Program-made: the position numbers and the translations under genes
From: Muriicola marianensis
Lineage (GTDB): Bacteria > Bacteroidota > Bacteroidia > Flavobacteriales > Flavobacteriaceae
Length of the DNA: 64,000 bases
Assembly (NCBI RefSeq): GCF_014638095.1
Contig: NZ_BMFH01000001.1
Location: 945,887 to 1,009,886 of the forward strand
Direction: 5' to 3'
Notes under the pieces: generated by a model
What the model saw: the letters and a program-made list of their open reading frames with translations, nothing else
Told to the model about the DNA's origin: nothing
Database searches by the model: none
In this document: piece by piece, positions 48,847-56,925 of the stretch
Numbering within the stretch: position 1 is the stretch's first letter
Layout of the letters: every line of letters begins with the position of its first letter

Positions 48847-48905
48847 GCGAAGCACATTGAAGTACTGCTGTACGAAAAGGCTTGTCTGTCACGACAAGCC
48901 TTTTT
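48839..48905 (+). promoter_or_regulatory. trp attenuator (antiterminator/terminator)
   Basis: Terminator: AAAAGGCTTGTC (48875-48886), loop TGTCAC, GACAAGCCTTTT, five T after the GC part. Alternative: TGTCGTGA (48839-48846) pairs perfectly with TCACGACA (48889-48896), which uses the terminator loop and the start of its 3' arm. A ribosome stalled at the Trp codons leaves 48839-48846 free, favouring read-through. One that reaches the TGA covers it, so the terminator forms. A small hairpin (48862-48873) lies within. Confidence 0.8.
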
Positions 48906-48950
48906 GCTTTCTTAAAGAACCTGTAAATACCGAAATAATCCATATTATAA

Positions 48951-50348
48951 ATGGCATATAAACTCCAGACCCACTACAAAAAGATACTGGCGGATACCAT
49001 CACACCGGTGAGTGTGTACCTGAAGATACGCGATACCTTTCCGAATAGCATACTCCTGGAGAGTAGCGATTACCGGGCCAACGACAACACCTTCTCCTAT
49101 ATCTGCTGTAATCCCATAGCTTCCATTACGGTGGACGATGAATGTATTACAGAATTATATCCGGATGGGAAGACAAGGGAGACCAAGATCAATTCCACAA
49201 CCGATGTAGCCCATAGCATTCACAATTTTGCCTCCCAGTTCGATACAGACCCTCAGAATTTCAAATTCATCAACAATGGCCTCTTCGGCTACATGGCCTA
49301 TGATGCTGTTCGCTATTTTGAAGACCTGGAGATCCGTAACAAAGAAGGGCGTATCCCAATACCCGATGCTTTTTATGCGGTGTACCGGAACATCATCGCC
49401 ATCAACCACTTTAAGAATGAGGCCTATATCTTCGCTCATTGCTATGAAGAAGAAAACAACATCGAACGCATAGAGCAATTGCTCAACTCCCGTAATTTTG
49501 CCTCCTACACTTTCGCCAAGGCAGGTAAAAGGGAAACCAACCTGGCCGATAAGGCTTACAAAGAATTCGTTGGGAAGGCCAAGGAACACTGCCACCGGGG
49601 AGATGTTTTCCAACTCGTTCTCTCCCGCAGGTTCTCACAGAAATTCAAAGGAGATGATTTCAATGTCTACCGCGCTCTCCGCTCTATCAACCCCTCTCCA
49701 TACCTGTTCTATTTTGACTATGGGGATTTCAAGATCTTCGGGAGTTCCCCGGAGGCCCAGCTGATCGTCAAAGACGGTAAGGCAGAGATCCATCCCATAG
49801 CAGGGACTTTCAAAAGGACCGGGAACGATGAGGAGGATGCCGTGTTGGCAAAAAAACTCTCGGAGGATGCCAAGGAGAACAGTGAGCATGTGATGCTGGT
49901 TGACCTGGCCCGGAACGACCTCAGCCGGAACGGGACCCGGGTGAAGGTGGAGAATTACCGGGAAGTGCAATACTTTTCGCATGTGATCCACCTGGTCTCC
50001 AAGGTGAGCGCTGTGAAGAAAAAGGATATTGACACCCTCAAGGTGGTCGCAGATACCTTCCCGGCTGGAACCCTGAGTGGGGCACCCAAGCACAGAGCCA
50101 TGCAGCTGATCGAGGAGTATGAACCAACAAACCGGGGCTACTACGGAGGGGCGATCGGCTTTATGGATTTCCATGGGAATTTCAATCACGCAATTATGAT
50201 CAGGACTTTCCTGAGTAAGGATCATACGCTCTATTACCAGGCCGGTGCAGGACTGGTGGCGGCCTCAGATCCCGAAACCGAATTGCAGGAGACCTATAAC
50301 AAACTCGGTGCACTGAACAAAGCGTTGGAAATCGCTGAAGAACTGTAG
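48951..50348 (+). CDS. trpE: anthranilate synthase component I
   Basis: The 465-residue subunit converts chorismate to anthranilate with ammonia from TrpG. It has the tryptophan feedback motif near the start (NSILLESSDY) and the chorismate-binding C-terminal blocks (RYFEDLE; PIAGTFKRTGNDEEDA; GTLSGAPKHRAMQLIEEYE; GGAIGFMDF). It is the first structural gene of the operon and ends one base before trpG. Confidence 0.97.
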   Translation: MAYKLQTHYKKILADTITPVSVYLKIRDTFPNSILLESSDYRANDNTFSYICCNPIASITVDDECITELYPDGKTRETKINSTTDVAHSIHNFASQFDTDPQNFKFINNGLFGYMAYDAVRYFEDLEIRNKEGRIPIPDAFYAVYRNIIAINHFKNEAYIFAHCYEEENNIERIEQLLNSRNFASYTFAKAGKRETNLADKAYKEFVGKAKEHCHRGDVFQLVLSRRFSQKFKGDDFNVYRALRSINPSPYLFYFDYGDFKIFGSSPEAQLIVKDGKAEIHPIAGTFKRTGNDEEDAVLAKKLSEDAKENSEHVMLVDLARNDLSRNGTRVKVENYREVQYFSHVIHLVSKVSAVKKKDIDTLKVVADTFPAGTLSGAPKHRAMQLIEEYEPTNRGYYGGAIGFMDFHGNFNHAIMIRTFLSKDHTLYYQAGAGLVAASDPETELQETYNKLGALNKALEIAEEL

Positions 50349-50918
50349 ATGATGAAGGTACTGATGATCGACAATTACGACAGTTTCACCTTTAACCTGG
50401 TGCATTATCTGGAAGACCTTGGATGCGAGGTGACCGTGAAAAGGAATGATAAACTCACCCTACAGGATGTGGACCCCTTTGAGAAGATCATATTGAGTCC
50501 TGGTCCCGGCATACCTGATGAAGCCGGTCTTCTGAAAGAGATCATCTCAGCCTTTGCCCCTACGCGCAGTATTTTTGGGGTATGCCTGGGACAACAGGCT
50601 ATAGGGGAAGTATTCGGAGGGCGGCTTATCAACCTCCCTGAGGTGTATCACGGGATAGCTACAGAAATAGATATCGTAAAAGACGACATCTTGTTTTCTG
50701 GCCTGCCCAGAAGAATCTCGGTAGGACGTTATCACTCCTGGGTGGTCGAACCTGATCTTCCCGAGGAACTCATAGCGACTTCCTTCGATGGGAACGGACA
50801 ACTCATGTCATTGAGGCACCGGGACTTTGATGTAAGCGGGGTACAATTCCATCCCGAATCCGTCCTTACCCCGGAAGGAAAAAAGATAATTGAGAACTGG
50901 ATACAGAAGAAACCATGA
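50349..50918 (+). CDS. trpG: anthranilate synthase component II (glutamine amidotransferase)
   Basis: The 189-residue class I amidotransferase supplies ammonia to TrpE. The nucleophile Cys in GVCLGQQAIGE and the His-x-Glu in VQFHPESVLTPEG are present. The start MMKVLMIDNYDSFTFNLVHY follows the trpE stop directly, and its end overlaps trpD by 4 bp. Confidence 0.97.
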   Translation: MMKVLMIDNYDSFTFNLVHYLEDLGCEVTVKRNDKLTLQDVDPFEKIILSPGPGIPDEAGLLKEIISAFAPTRSIFGVCLGQQAIGEVFGGRLINLPEVYHGIATEIDIVKDDILFSGLPRRISVGRYHSWVVEPDLPEELIATSFDGNGQLMSLRHRDFDVSGVQFHPESVLTPEGKKIIENWIQKKP

Positions 50919-51904
50919 AAGAAACACTGAACCAGCTGATAAACCACGAGGTTTTGAGCAGGGAAGATGCCAGAAACATCCTGATCAGGATGGCCAAAGG
51001 CGAATACAATACATCCCAGACAGCAGCTTTCCTTACCGTGTACATGATGCGGAGCGTGACCATAGATGAACTGGAAGGTTTCAGGGATGCGCTTCTCGAA
51101 CTATGTCTTGCGGTAGACCTTGCTGCCTATGACCCTGTAGACCTCTGCGGTACAGGTGGTGACGGAAAGGACACCTTCAACATCTCTACCCTGGCGTCCT
51201 TTGTGACGGCGGGAGCCGGCATACCGGTCACCAAGCACGGGAATTACGGGGTATCCTCGACCTGTGGGAGCAGCAACGTACTGGAATTTTTAGGTATCAG
51301 ATTTAGCAATGAGGAGGACTTTCTGAGGAAGTGTATCGATACTGCCGGGATCTGTATCCTGCACGCACCCCTGTTCCATCCAGCTATGAAAAATGTGGCA
51401 CCCATCCGACGCGAACTCGGAGTAAAGACCTTCTTCAACATGTTAGGGCCCATGGTAAACCCGGCCTTTCCAAAAAACCAGATCGTGGGCGTATTTAACC
51501 TCGAGCTGGCCAGGATGTACGGCTACCTCTACCAGAATACCGACAAGAAATACACCATCCTCCACGCCCTTGATGGTTATGATGAGATCTCCCTTACCGG
51601 AAGGACCAAGACAATCTCCCACACCTCGGAATCCATGCTTTTGCCTGATGATTTTGGGATAAAACAAATTCGACAGGAAGACATCACAGGAGGGGATTCG
51701 ATTGAGGCTTCCGCTCAGATCTTTATGGATGTTCTTCAGGGAAAAGGAACGGAAGCACAGAATAATGTGGTAAGTGCCAATGCCGGTATTGCCATTGCTA
51801 CAGTTAGAAACATCTCCCCCAGGGAAGGGTTTGAGATCGCAAGGGAATCCCTGATGAGGGGTGACGCGTTAAAGGCCTTTAAAACCCTTCAAGAAATCAG
51901 CTGA
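50915..51904 (+). CDS. trpD: anthranilate phosphoribosyltransferase
   Basis: The 329-residue enzyme transfers phosphoribosyl from PRPP to anthranilate. The PRPP-binding GTGGDGKDTFNIST and the KHGNYGVSSTCGS motif are clear. It overlaps trpG by 4 bp (ATGA). Confidence 0.97.
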   Translation: MKETLNQLINHEVLSREDARNILIRMAKGEYNTSQTAAFLTVYMMRSVTIDELEGFRDALLELCLAVDLAAYDPVDLCGTGGDGKDTFNISTLASFVTAGAGIPVTKHGNYGVSSTCGSSNVLEFLGIRFSNEEDFLRKCIDTAGICILHAPLFHPAMKNVAPIRRELGVKTFFNMLGPMVNPAFPKNQIVGVFNLELARMYGYLYQNTDKKYTILHALDGYDEISLTGRTKTISHTSESMLLPDDFGIKQIRQEDITGGDSIEASAQIFMDVLQGKGTEAQNNVVSANAGIAIATVRNISPREGFEIARESLMRGDALKAFKTLQEIS

Positions 51905-51906
51905 TC

Positions 51907-52692
51907 ATGGATATCCTACAAAAAATAGTACTGCAAAAGACCCGGGAGATCGCCCTGAAAAAGTCCCTTCTCCCTGCAGATCAATTCGAGAAATCTCCCC
52001 TGTTTGGAAAGGCAGGAAAATCCCTCTCTTCGGCTTTAAAAAACAGTAAAAGCGGGATCATAGCCGAATTTAAAAGAAGATCTCCCTCCCTCCCAAAGAT
52101 CAACCAGCACAGTCCGGTAGACCAGGTCGCTTCGGCTTATGAAAGGGCTGGGGCCTGTGGCATGTCTGTGCTCACGAATACACATTTCTTCGGAGGAACT
52201 CTGGAAGACCTGCTGCTGGCAAGGGCTGCGACCAGTTTCCCTGTCCTGCGTAAGGAATTCATCATAGACGAATACCAGATCCTGGAAGCCAGGGCCCATG
52301 GGGCAGATGTGATCCTTCTGATCGCTGCCATCCTGAAGCCCGAACAGGTAAGGGACTTCACCCGCCTCGCTGTGGATCTGGGCATGGAGGTCCTGCTCGA
52401 GGTGCACGACGAGGAAGAACTGGACAGGGCATTCATCCCCGGAATTCAAATGGTGGGGGTCAATAACCGCAACCTGAAGACCTTTGAGGTAAACCTTGAA
52501 ACCAGTAAGAGAATCGCCCCAAGGATCCCCGCCGAGGTCGTCAGGATATCAGAAAGTGGGATCTCGCGTACGGATGCCATCAAGGAATTGAGGGAACACG
52601 GTTTCAGGGGATTTCTGATAGGGGAGCATTTTATGTCGACTCAAGAACCCGGGGGCCGGGCTGCCGAATTTATAAAATCCCTCGAATCATGA
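51907..52692 (+). CDS. trpC: indole-3-glycerol-phosphate synthase
   Basis: The 261-residue TIM-barrel enzyme closes the indole ring. It has the motifs EFKRRSPSLPKIN, LRKEFIIDEYQILEARAHGAD, GVNNRNLKTFEVN and SESGISRTDAIKEL. It starts 2 bp after trpD and overlaps trpF by 4 bp. Confidence 0.97.
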   Translation: MDILQKIVLQKTREIALKKSLLPADQFEKSPLFGKAGKSLSSALKNSKSGIIAEFKRRSPSLPKINQHSPVDQVASAYERAGACGMSVLTNTHFFGGTLEDLLLARAATSFPVLRKEFIIDEYQILEARAHGADVILLIAAILKPEQVRDFTRLAVDLGMEVLLEVHDEEELDRAFIPGIQMVGVNNRNLKTFEVNLETSKRIAPRIPAEVVRISESGISRTDAIKELREHGFRGFLIGEHFMSTQEPGGRAAEFIKSLES

Positions 52693-53336
52693 AGATCAAG
52701 GTTTGCGGAATGAAGTATCCGGAGAACATGGAGCAGGTATCCCAACTGAGGCCAGACTATATGGGCTTTATTTTCTGGGAACCTTCTTCCCGGTTTTTCA
52801 CGGGGTCCATCCCTGAAATTCCGGAAACGATCGATAAGGTAGGGGTCTTTGTGGACGCATCCATCCCCTATATTTTAGAGAAAGTAAAAGACTTGAACCT
52901 CCAACTGGTGCAATTGCACGGACAGGAGTCCCCAGATTTCTGCACCTCTCTCAGGCGTGAACTTGAGAATTTGATAGGGCCGGATAGAAAAATTGAGATC
53001 GTCAAAGCAATAGCCGTCGGGCAGTCTTTTTCCTTTGGGGACTTAAATCCCTTCGAGGGGAGGGTAGACTACTTCCTTTTCGACAGCAAGGGTCCGCTCC
53101 CGGGGGGAAACGGATTTGCATTCGATTGGAAACTCCTGGAGGGCTATGACCTCGATACCCCATTTTTCCTCAGTGGTGGAATCGGACTTGCGGAGGTAGA
53201 AATACTAAAGGGTTTTATGGGTACTTCCCTGGTGAAGAAGTGCCATGCCATTGATGTGAACAGCGCTTTTGAGTTGGAGCCGGGTCTCAAAGATCCGAGG
53301 AAGCTCCAATCATTTATAAAAGAAATACGACTATGA
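52689..53336 (+). CDS. trpF: phosphoribosylanthranilate isomerase
   Basis: The 215-residue TIM-barrel enzyme carries the N-terminal catalytic Cys in [11 protein letters not shown] and the [12 protein letters not shown] and [19 protein letters not shown] blocks. It is a separate gene, not fused to trpC, and overlaps trpB by 4 bp. Confidence 0.95.
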   Translation: MKIKVCGMKYPENMEQVSQLRPDYMGFIFWEPSSRFFTGSIPEIPETIDKVGVFVDASIPYILEKVKDLNLQLVQLHGQESPDFCTSLRRELENLIGPDRKIEIVKAIAVGQSFSFGDLNPFEGRVDYFLFDSKGPLPGGNGFAFDWKLLEGYDLDTPFFLSGGIGLAEVEILKGFMGTSLVKKCHAIDVNSAFELEPGLKDPRKLQSFIKEIRL

Positions 53337-54523
53337 AAATGAGTAAATACCAGGCAGATGAAAAGGGGTATTACGGCGAATTCGGAGGAGCCTTTATCCC
53401 CGAAATGCTCTATCCCAATACGGAAGAACTAAGGCAAAACTACCTCCGAATCATGGAGGAACCGGGGTTTCAGGAGGAGTTTCGTCAACTCCTGAGGGAT
53501 TATGTGGGGAGACCCACCCCTTTGTATTACGCCAAAAGACTATCGGAAAAATTCAACACCAGGATCTACCTGAAACGCGAAGACCTTTGCCATACAGGTG
53601 CTCACAAGGTGAATAACACCATCGGACAGATCCTGATGGCGAAAAAACTCGGCAAGAACCGGATCATCGCAGAGACAGGTGCCGGGCAGCACGGGGTAGC
53701 CACCGCCACGGTTTGCGCCCTGATGGGTTTGGAATGCATTGTTTACATGGGAGAGGTTGATATCGCCAGACAGGCACCCAATGTAGCCCGGATGAAGATG
53801 CTGGGAGCAGAGGTCAGACCTGCCAAATCGGGTAGCCGAACCCTCAAGGATGCCACGAATGAGGCCATACGCGACTGGATCAACAACCCGGTAGACACCC
53901 ATTACATCATAGGTTCCGTAGTAGGTCCTCACCCCTACCCCGACATGGTAGCGCGTTTTCAGGCTGTGATCTCCGAGGAGATCAAATGGCAGCTGAAAGA
54001 GAAGGAAGGACGGGAAGATCCGGATTATGTGGTGGCCTGTGTAGGAGGCGGGAGCAATGCCGCAGGAACCTATTACCACTACCTGGATAATGAGAAAGTA
54101 GGCATCATTGCAGTCGAGGCCGCAGGTAAAGGTGTAGAATCCGGAGAGAGTGCTGCTACTTCTGCTTTGGGCAAAGTAGGCATCATCCATGGCAGCAAGA
54201 CGTTGCTGATGCAAACCGGGGACGGGCAGATCACCGAACCCTACTCTATTTCAGCCGGACTCGATTATCCGGGCGTAGGGCCCATGCACGCCCATTTATT
54301 TAAGTCGGGCAGGGCCGATTTCATCCCTATCACAGACGATGAAGCCATGGCGGCCGGACTCATGGTCTCCCAGCTCGAAGGAATTATACCCGCCATAGAG
54401 ACCTCCCACGCCTTTGCCATCTTTGACCACAGGCAGTTCAGACCTGAAGACATCGTGGTCATCAACCTGTCGGGCAGGGGCGACAAAGACCTGCAGACCT
54501 ATATCGACTATTTCAAATTGTAA
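53333..54523 (+). CDS. trpB: tryptophan synthase beta subunit
   Basis: The 396-residue PLP enzyme joins indole and serine. The PLP Lys is in [10 protein letters not shown]-type context ([12 protein letters not shown]), with [15 protein letters not shown] and [15 protein letters not shown] for phosphate binding. The ATG at 53333 overlaps the trpF stop. Confidence 0.97.
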   Translation: MKMSKYQADEKGYYGEFGGAFIPEMLYPNTEELRQNYLRIMEEPGFQEEFRQLLRDYVGRPTPLYYAKRLSEKFNTRIYLKREDLCHTGAHKVNNTIGQILMAKKLGKNRIIAETGAGQHGVATATVCALMGLECIVYMGEVDIARQAPNVARMKMLGAEVRPAKSGSRTLKDATNEAIRDWINNPVDTHYIIGSVVGPHPYPDMVARFQAVISEEIKWQLKEKEGREDPDYVVACVGGGSNAAGTYYHYLDNEKVGIIAVEAAGKGVESGESAATSALGKVGIIHGSKTLLMQTGDGQITEPYSISAGLDYPGVGPMHAHLFKSGRADFIPITDDEAMAAGLMVSQLEGIIPAIETSHAFAIFDHRQFRPEDIVVINLSGRGDKDLQTYIDYFKL

Positions 54524-54539
54524 TTTCTTTCGAATCGAC

Positions 54540-55310
54540 ATGAACAGAATTCAAGAAAAAATGAAGTCGGGGCACAAGCTGCTCTCCATCTATTTCACCG
54601 CGGGGTATCCGGACCTGGAAGATACGGTCCCCATCCTTGAGGCTTTGCAAGAGGAAGGAGTAGACATGATCGAGATCGGCCTGCCCTTCAGCGATCCCCT
54701 GGCGGATGGCCCAACCATTCAGGAAAGCTCCACCGCTGCCCTGAAGAACGGCATGCATACGGAATTGCTCTTCCGTCAACTGGAAGGGGTACGCGATAAG
54801 GTACAGGTACCCCTGATCATTATGGGGTACTTCAACCCAGTTTTGCAATACGGGGTGGAGGCATTTTGCAAAAGATGCCGGGAGGTAGGTATTGATGGCC
54901 TCATTTTACCCGACCTTCCCCTCGATGTCTATCAGGAGGAATACGAGGAGCTGTTCAGGGCAAATGGCCTGCTGAATATCTTCCTCATCACCCCGCAAAC
55001 TGGGGAAGATCGTATCCGTAAGATCGACCGGGGATCTGAAGGGTTTATCTACATGGTCAGTTCTGCCAGTACCACCGGGGCCAGGGAAGGATTCGGGGAA
55101 GAACAGAAGGCCTATTTTGAACGGATCCATGCCATGGGTTTGAAGAACCCCTGTATCGTCGGTTTCGGAATCAGCAATGCGGCCACTTTTTCCCAGGCCA
55201 CCCACCTTGCCAAAGGAGCCATCATCGGCTCTGCCTTTATCAAGATGCTTACCAGGGAAGGAAAGGCAGGAATTGCCAATTTTATCCGATCCATCAGACC
55301 CGGGACCTGA
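54540..55310 (+). CDS. trpA: tryptophan synthase alpha subunit
   Basis: The 256-residue TIM-barrel subunit cleaves indole-3-glycerol phosphate. The ATG at 54540 (MNRIQEKMKSGHKLLSIYFT) is chosen over an upstream one at 54414, which would overlap trpB heavily. The catalytic Glu in DMIEIGLPFSDPLADGP and the Asp in LILPDLPLDV are present. It is the last gene of the operon. Confidence 0.97.
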   Translation: MNRIQEKMKSGHKLLSIYFTAGYPDLEDTVPILEALQEEGVDMIEIGLPFSDPLADGPTIQESSTAALKNGMHTELLFRQLEGVRDKVQVPLIIMGYFNPVLQYGVEAFCKRCREVGIDGLILPDLPLDVYQEEYEELFRANGLLNIFLITPQTGEDRIRKIDRGSEGFIYMVSSASTTGAREGFGEEQKAYFERIHAMGLKNPCIVGFGISNAATFSQATHLAKGAIIGSAFIKMLTREGKAGIANFIRSIRPGT

Positions 55311-55377
55311 ATTGTAAGGGAAAAGTGCTTGTGGAAAAGGAGCAAAAATGTACTTTTAAAGGCTAAATCACGAATAC

Positions 55378-56874
55378 ATGAAACGATCGTTTGGAATCCT
55401 TTTATGCCTGTTTTTAGGGTTGACGGGGCGCTCACAGGATGAAGCTGCACTAAAGTCGCAGGTACGTCACGCCATTGACGAACTGGTACAGTTCGTTTCT
55501 ATCCCCAACGATGCCCTCGACGCTGCGGATATCAACCGAAATATCAGTTGGCTAACCCGGGAGTTCAATGAAAGGGGGTTTAACACCTCAGTCCTCCCCA
55601 CGGAAGGCAGGCCTCTTTTCTTTGCAGCCCTTCCTATGGAAGACGATAAACCCACCGTTCTTCTTTACATGCATTTTGACGGGCAATCGGTGGATCCATC
55701 CAAATGGGATCAGAGCAATCCTTACAAGGTGGTCTTAAAAGCACCGGAAAACGGTGAGTTTACAGAAAAGTCCTTTGATGAACTGAATGATGATATAAAC
55801 TACGACTGGCGGCTCTTTGGCAGGTCAACTTCCGATGACAAGGGTCCGATAGTGATGTTCCTGAATGCAATCGACCTGTTGAAGAAAGAGAACAAGAACA
55901 TCCCCTTCAACATTAAGGTCATCCTCGACGGAGAAGAAGAAAAGAGCAGCAAGCCCCTTCCAAAGGCGGTAAGGGAATACAGGGAGCTCCTGGCGGCAGA
56001 TTTCCTTATGATCAACGACGGGCCGGTGCACGGCTCTGGCCTGCCCACGGTAGTTTACGGTTGCAGGGGAATCACTTCTCTGAGTATCACTACCTACGGG
56101 CCGGAATATCCTCAGCACAGTGGGCACTACGGAAACTATGCCCCCAATCCGGGGCTGCAGCTGGCCCAGCTGCTGGCTGGGATGAAAGACGAGCAGGGCC
56201 GCGTCACCGTGCCCGGGTTCTATGACGGTATTACGATGGATGAGGCTACTCTGCAGGTTTTGAAAAGCGTACCGGAAGACAGTGAGAAGATCAATGAATA
56301 TTTAGGGATCAACACCCCGGACAGGGTGGGACAATTCTACCAGGAATCCCTCCAGTATCCTTCCCTGAACATCCGTGGCTTGGGATCGGCCTGGATAGGA
56401 GAAAAGGCCCGGACCATTGTACCTGCTACAGCCACCGCTGAACTGGATATCAGGCTGGTCCCCGAATCGGATGGTAACAGGCTTAAAAAGCTGGTTCGAA
56501 CTTACGTCGAGGGACAGGGGTATCACGTGATCGATTCCATCCCATCCAGAGAGGAAAGGCTGACACATCCCCGCATCGCGACGCTCAGGGAAGGTTCTGT
56601 CACGGACGCCTTCAGGACTGACCTGGACAATGCCTACGGGAATTTTATTGTAAAGACGATGGGAAGTGCCTTCGGGGAACCGGTAGTGCAGATCAGGATC
56701 ATGGGGGGAACGGTGCCCATTGCACCCTTTATCAATGAGCTCAAAATCCCGGCCTTTATCGTGCCTATGGTCAACCCGGACAACAACCAGCACAGTCCCA
56801 ATGAGAACCTGAGGATTGGTCAGATCGACTATGGGATCAGGGTATTCTACCACTTGCTGAGCAATCAGATGTAA
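55378..56874 (+). CDS. secreted M20-family metallopeptidase
   Basis: The 498-residue protein has a signal peptide (MKRSFGILLCLFLGLTGRSQ) and an M20 dipeptidase/carboxypeptidase fold. Metal ligands fit LYMHFDGQ (His), GRSTSDDKGP (Asp) and DGEEEKSSKPL (Glu pair), with a final His in NNQHSPNENLR. It is probably periplasmic and acts on short peptides. It lies 67 bp after trpA, so trpA transcription may read into it. The exact substrate is unknown. Confidence 0.9.
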   Translation: MKRSFGILLCLFLGLTGRSQDEAALKSQVRHAIDELVQFVSIPNDALDAADINRNISWLTREFNERGFNTSVLPTEGRPLFFAALPMEDDKPTVLLYMHFDGQSVDPSKWDQSNPYKVVLKAPENGEFTEKSFDELNDDINYDWRLFGRSTSDDKGPIVMFLNAIDLLKKENKNIPFNIKVILDGEEEKSSKPLPKAVREYRELLAADFLMINDGPVHGSGLPTVVYGCRGITSLSITTYGPEYPQHSGHYGNYAPNPGLQLAQLLAGMKDEQGRVTVPGFYDGITMDEATLQVLKSVPEDSEKINEYLGINTPDRVGQFYQESLQYPSLNIRGLGSAWIGEKARTIVPATATAELDIRLVPESDGNRLKKLVRTYVEGQGYHVIDSIPSREERLTHPRIATLREGSVTDAFRTDLDNAYGNFIVKTMGSAFGEPVVQIRIMGGTVPIAPFINELKIPAFIVPMVNPDNNQHSPNENLRIGQIDYGIRVFYHLLSNQM

Positions 56875-56925
56875 CCCTGAGGAAGCTCATATAAACAGAA
56901 CTAAGTTGCGGCTGTTTACAATCCT

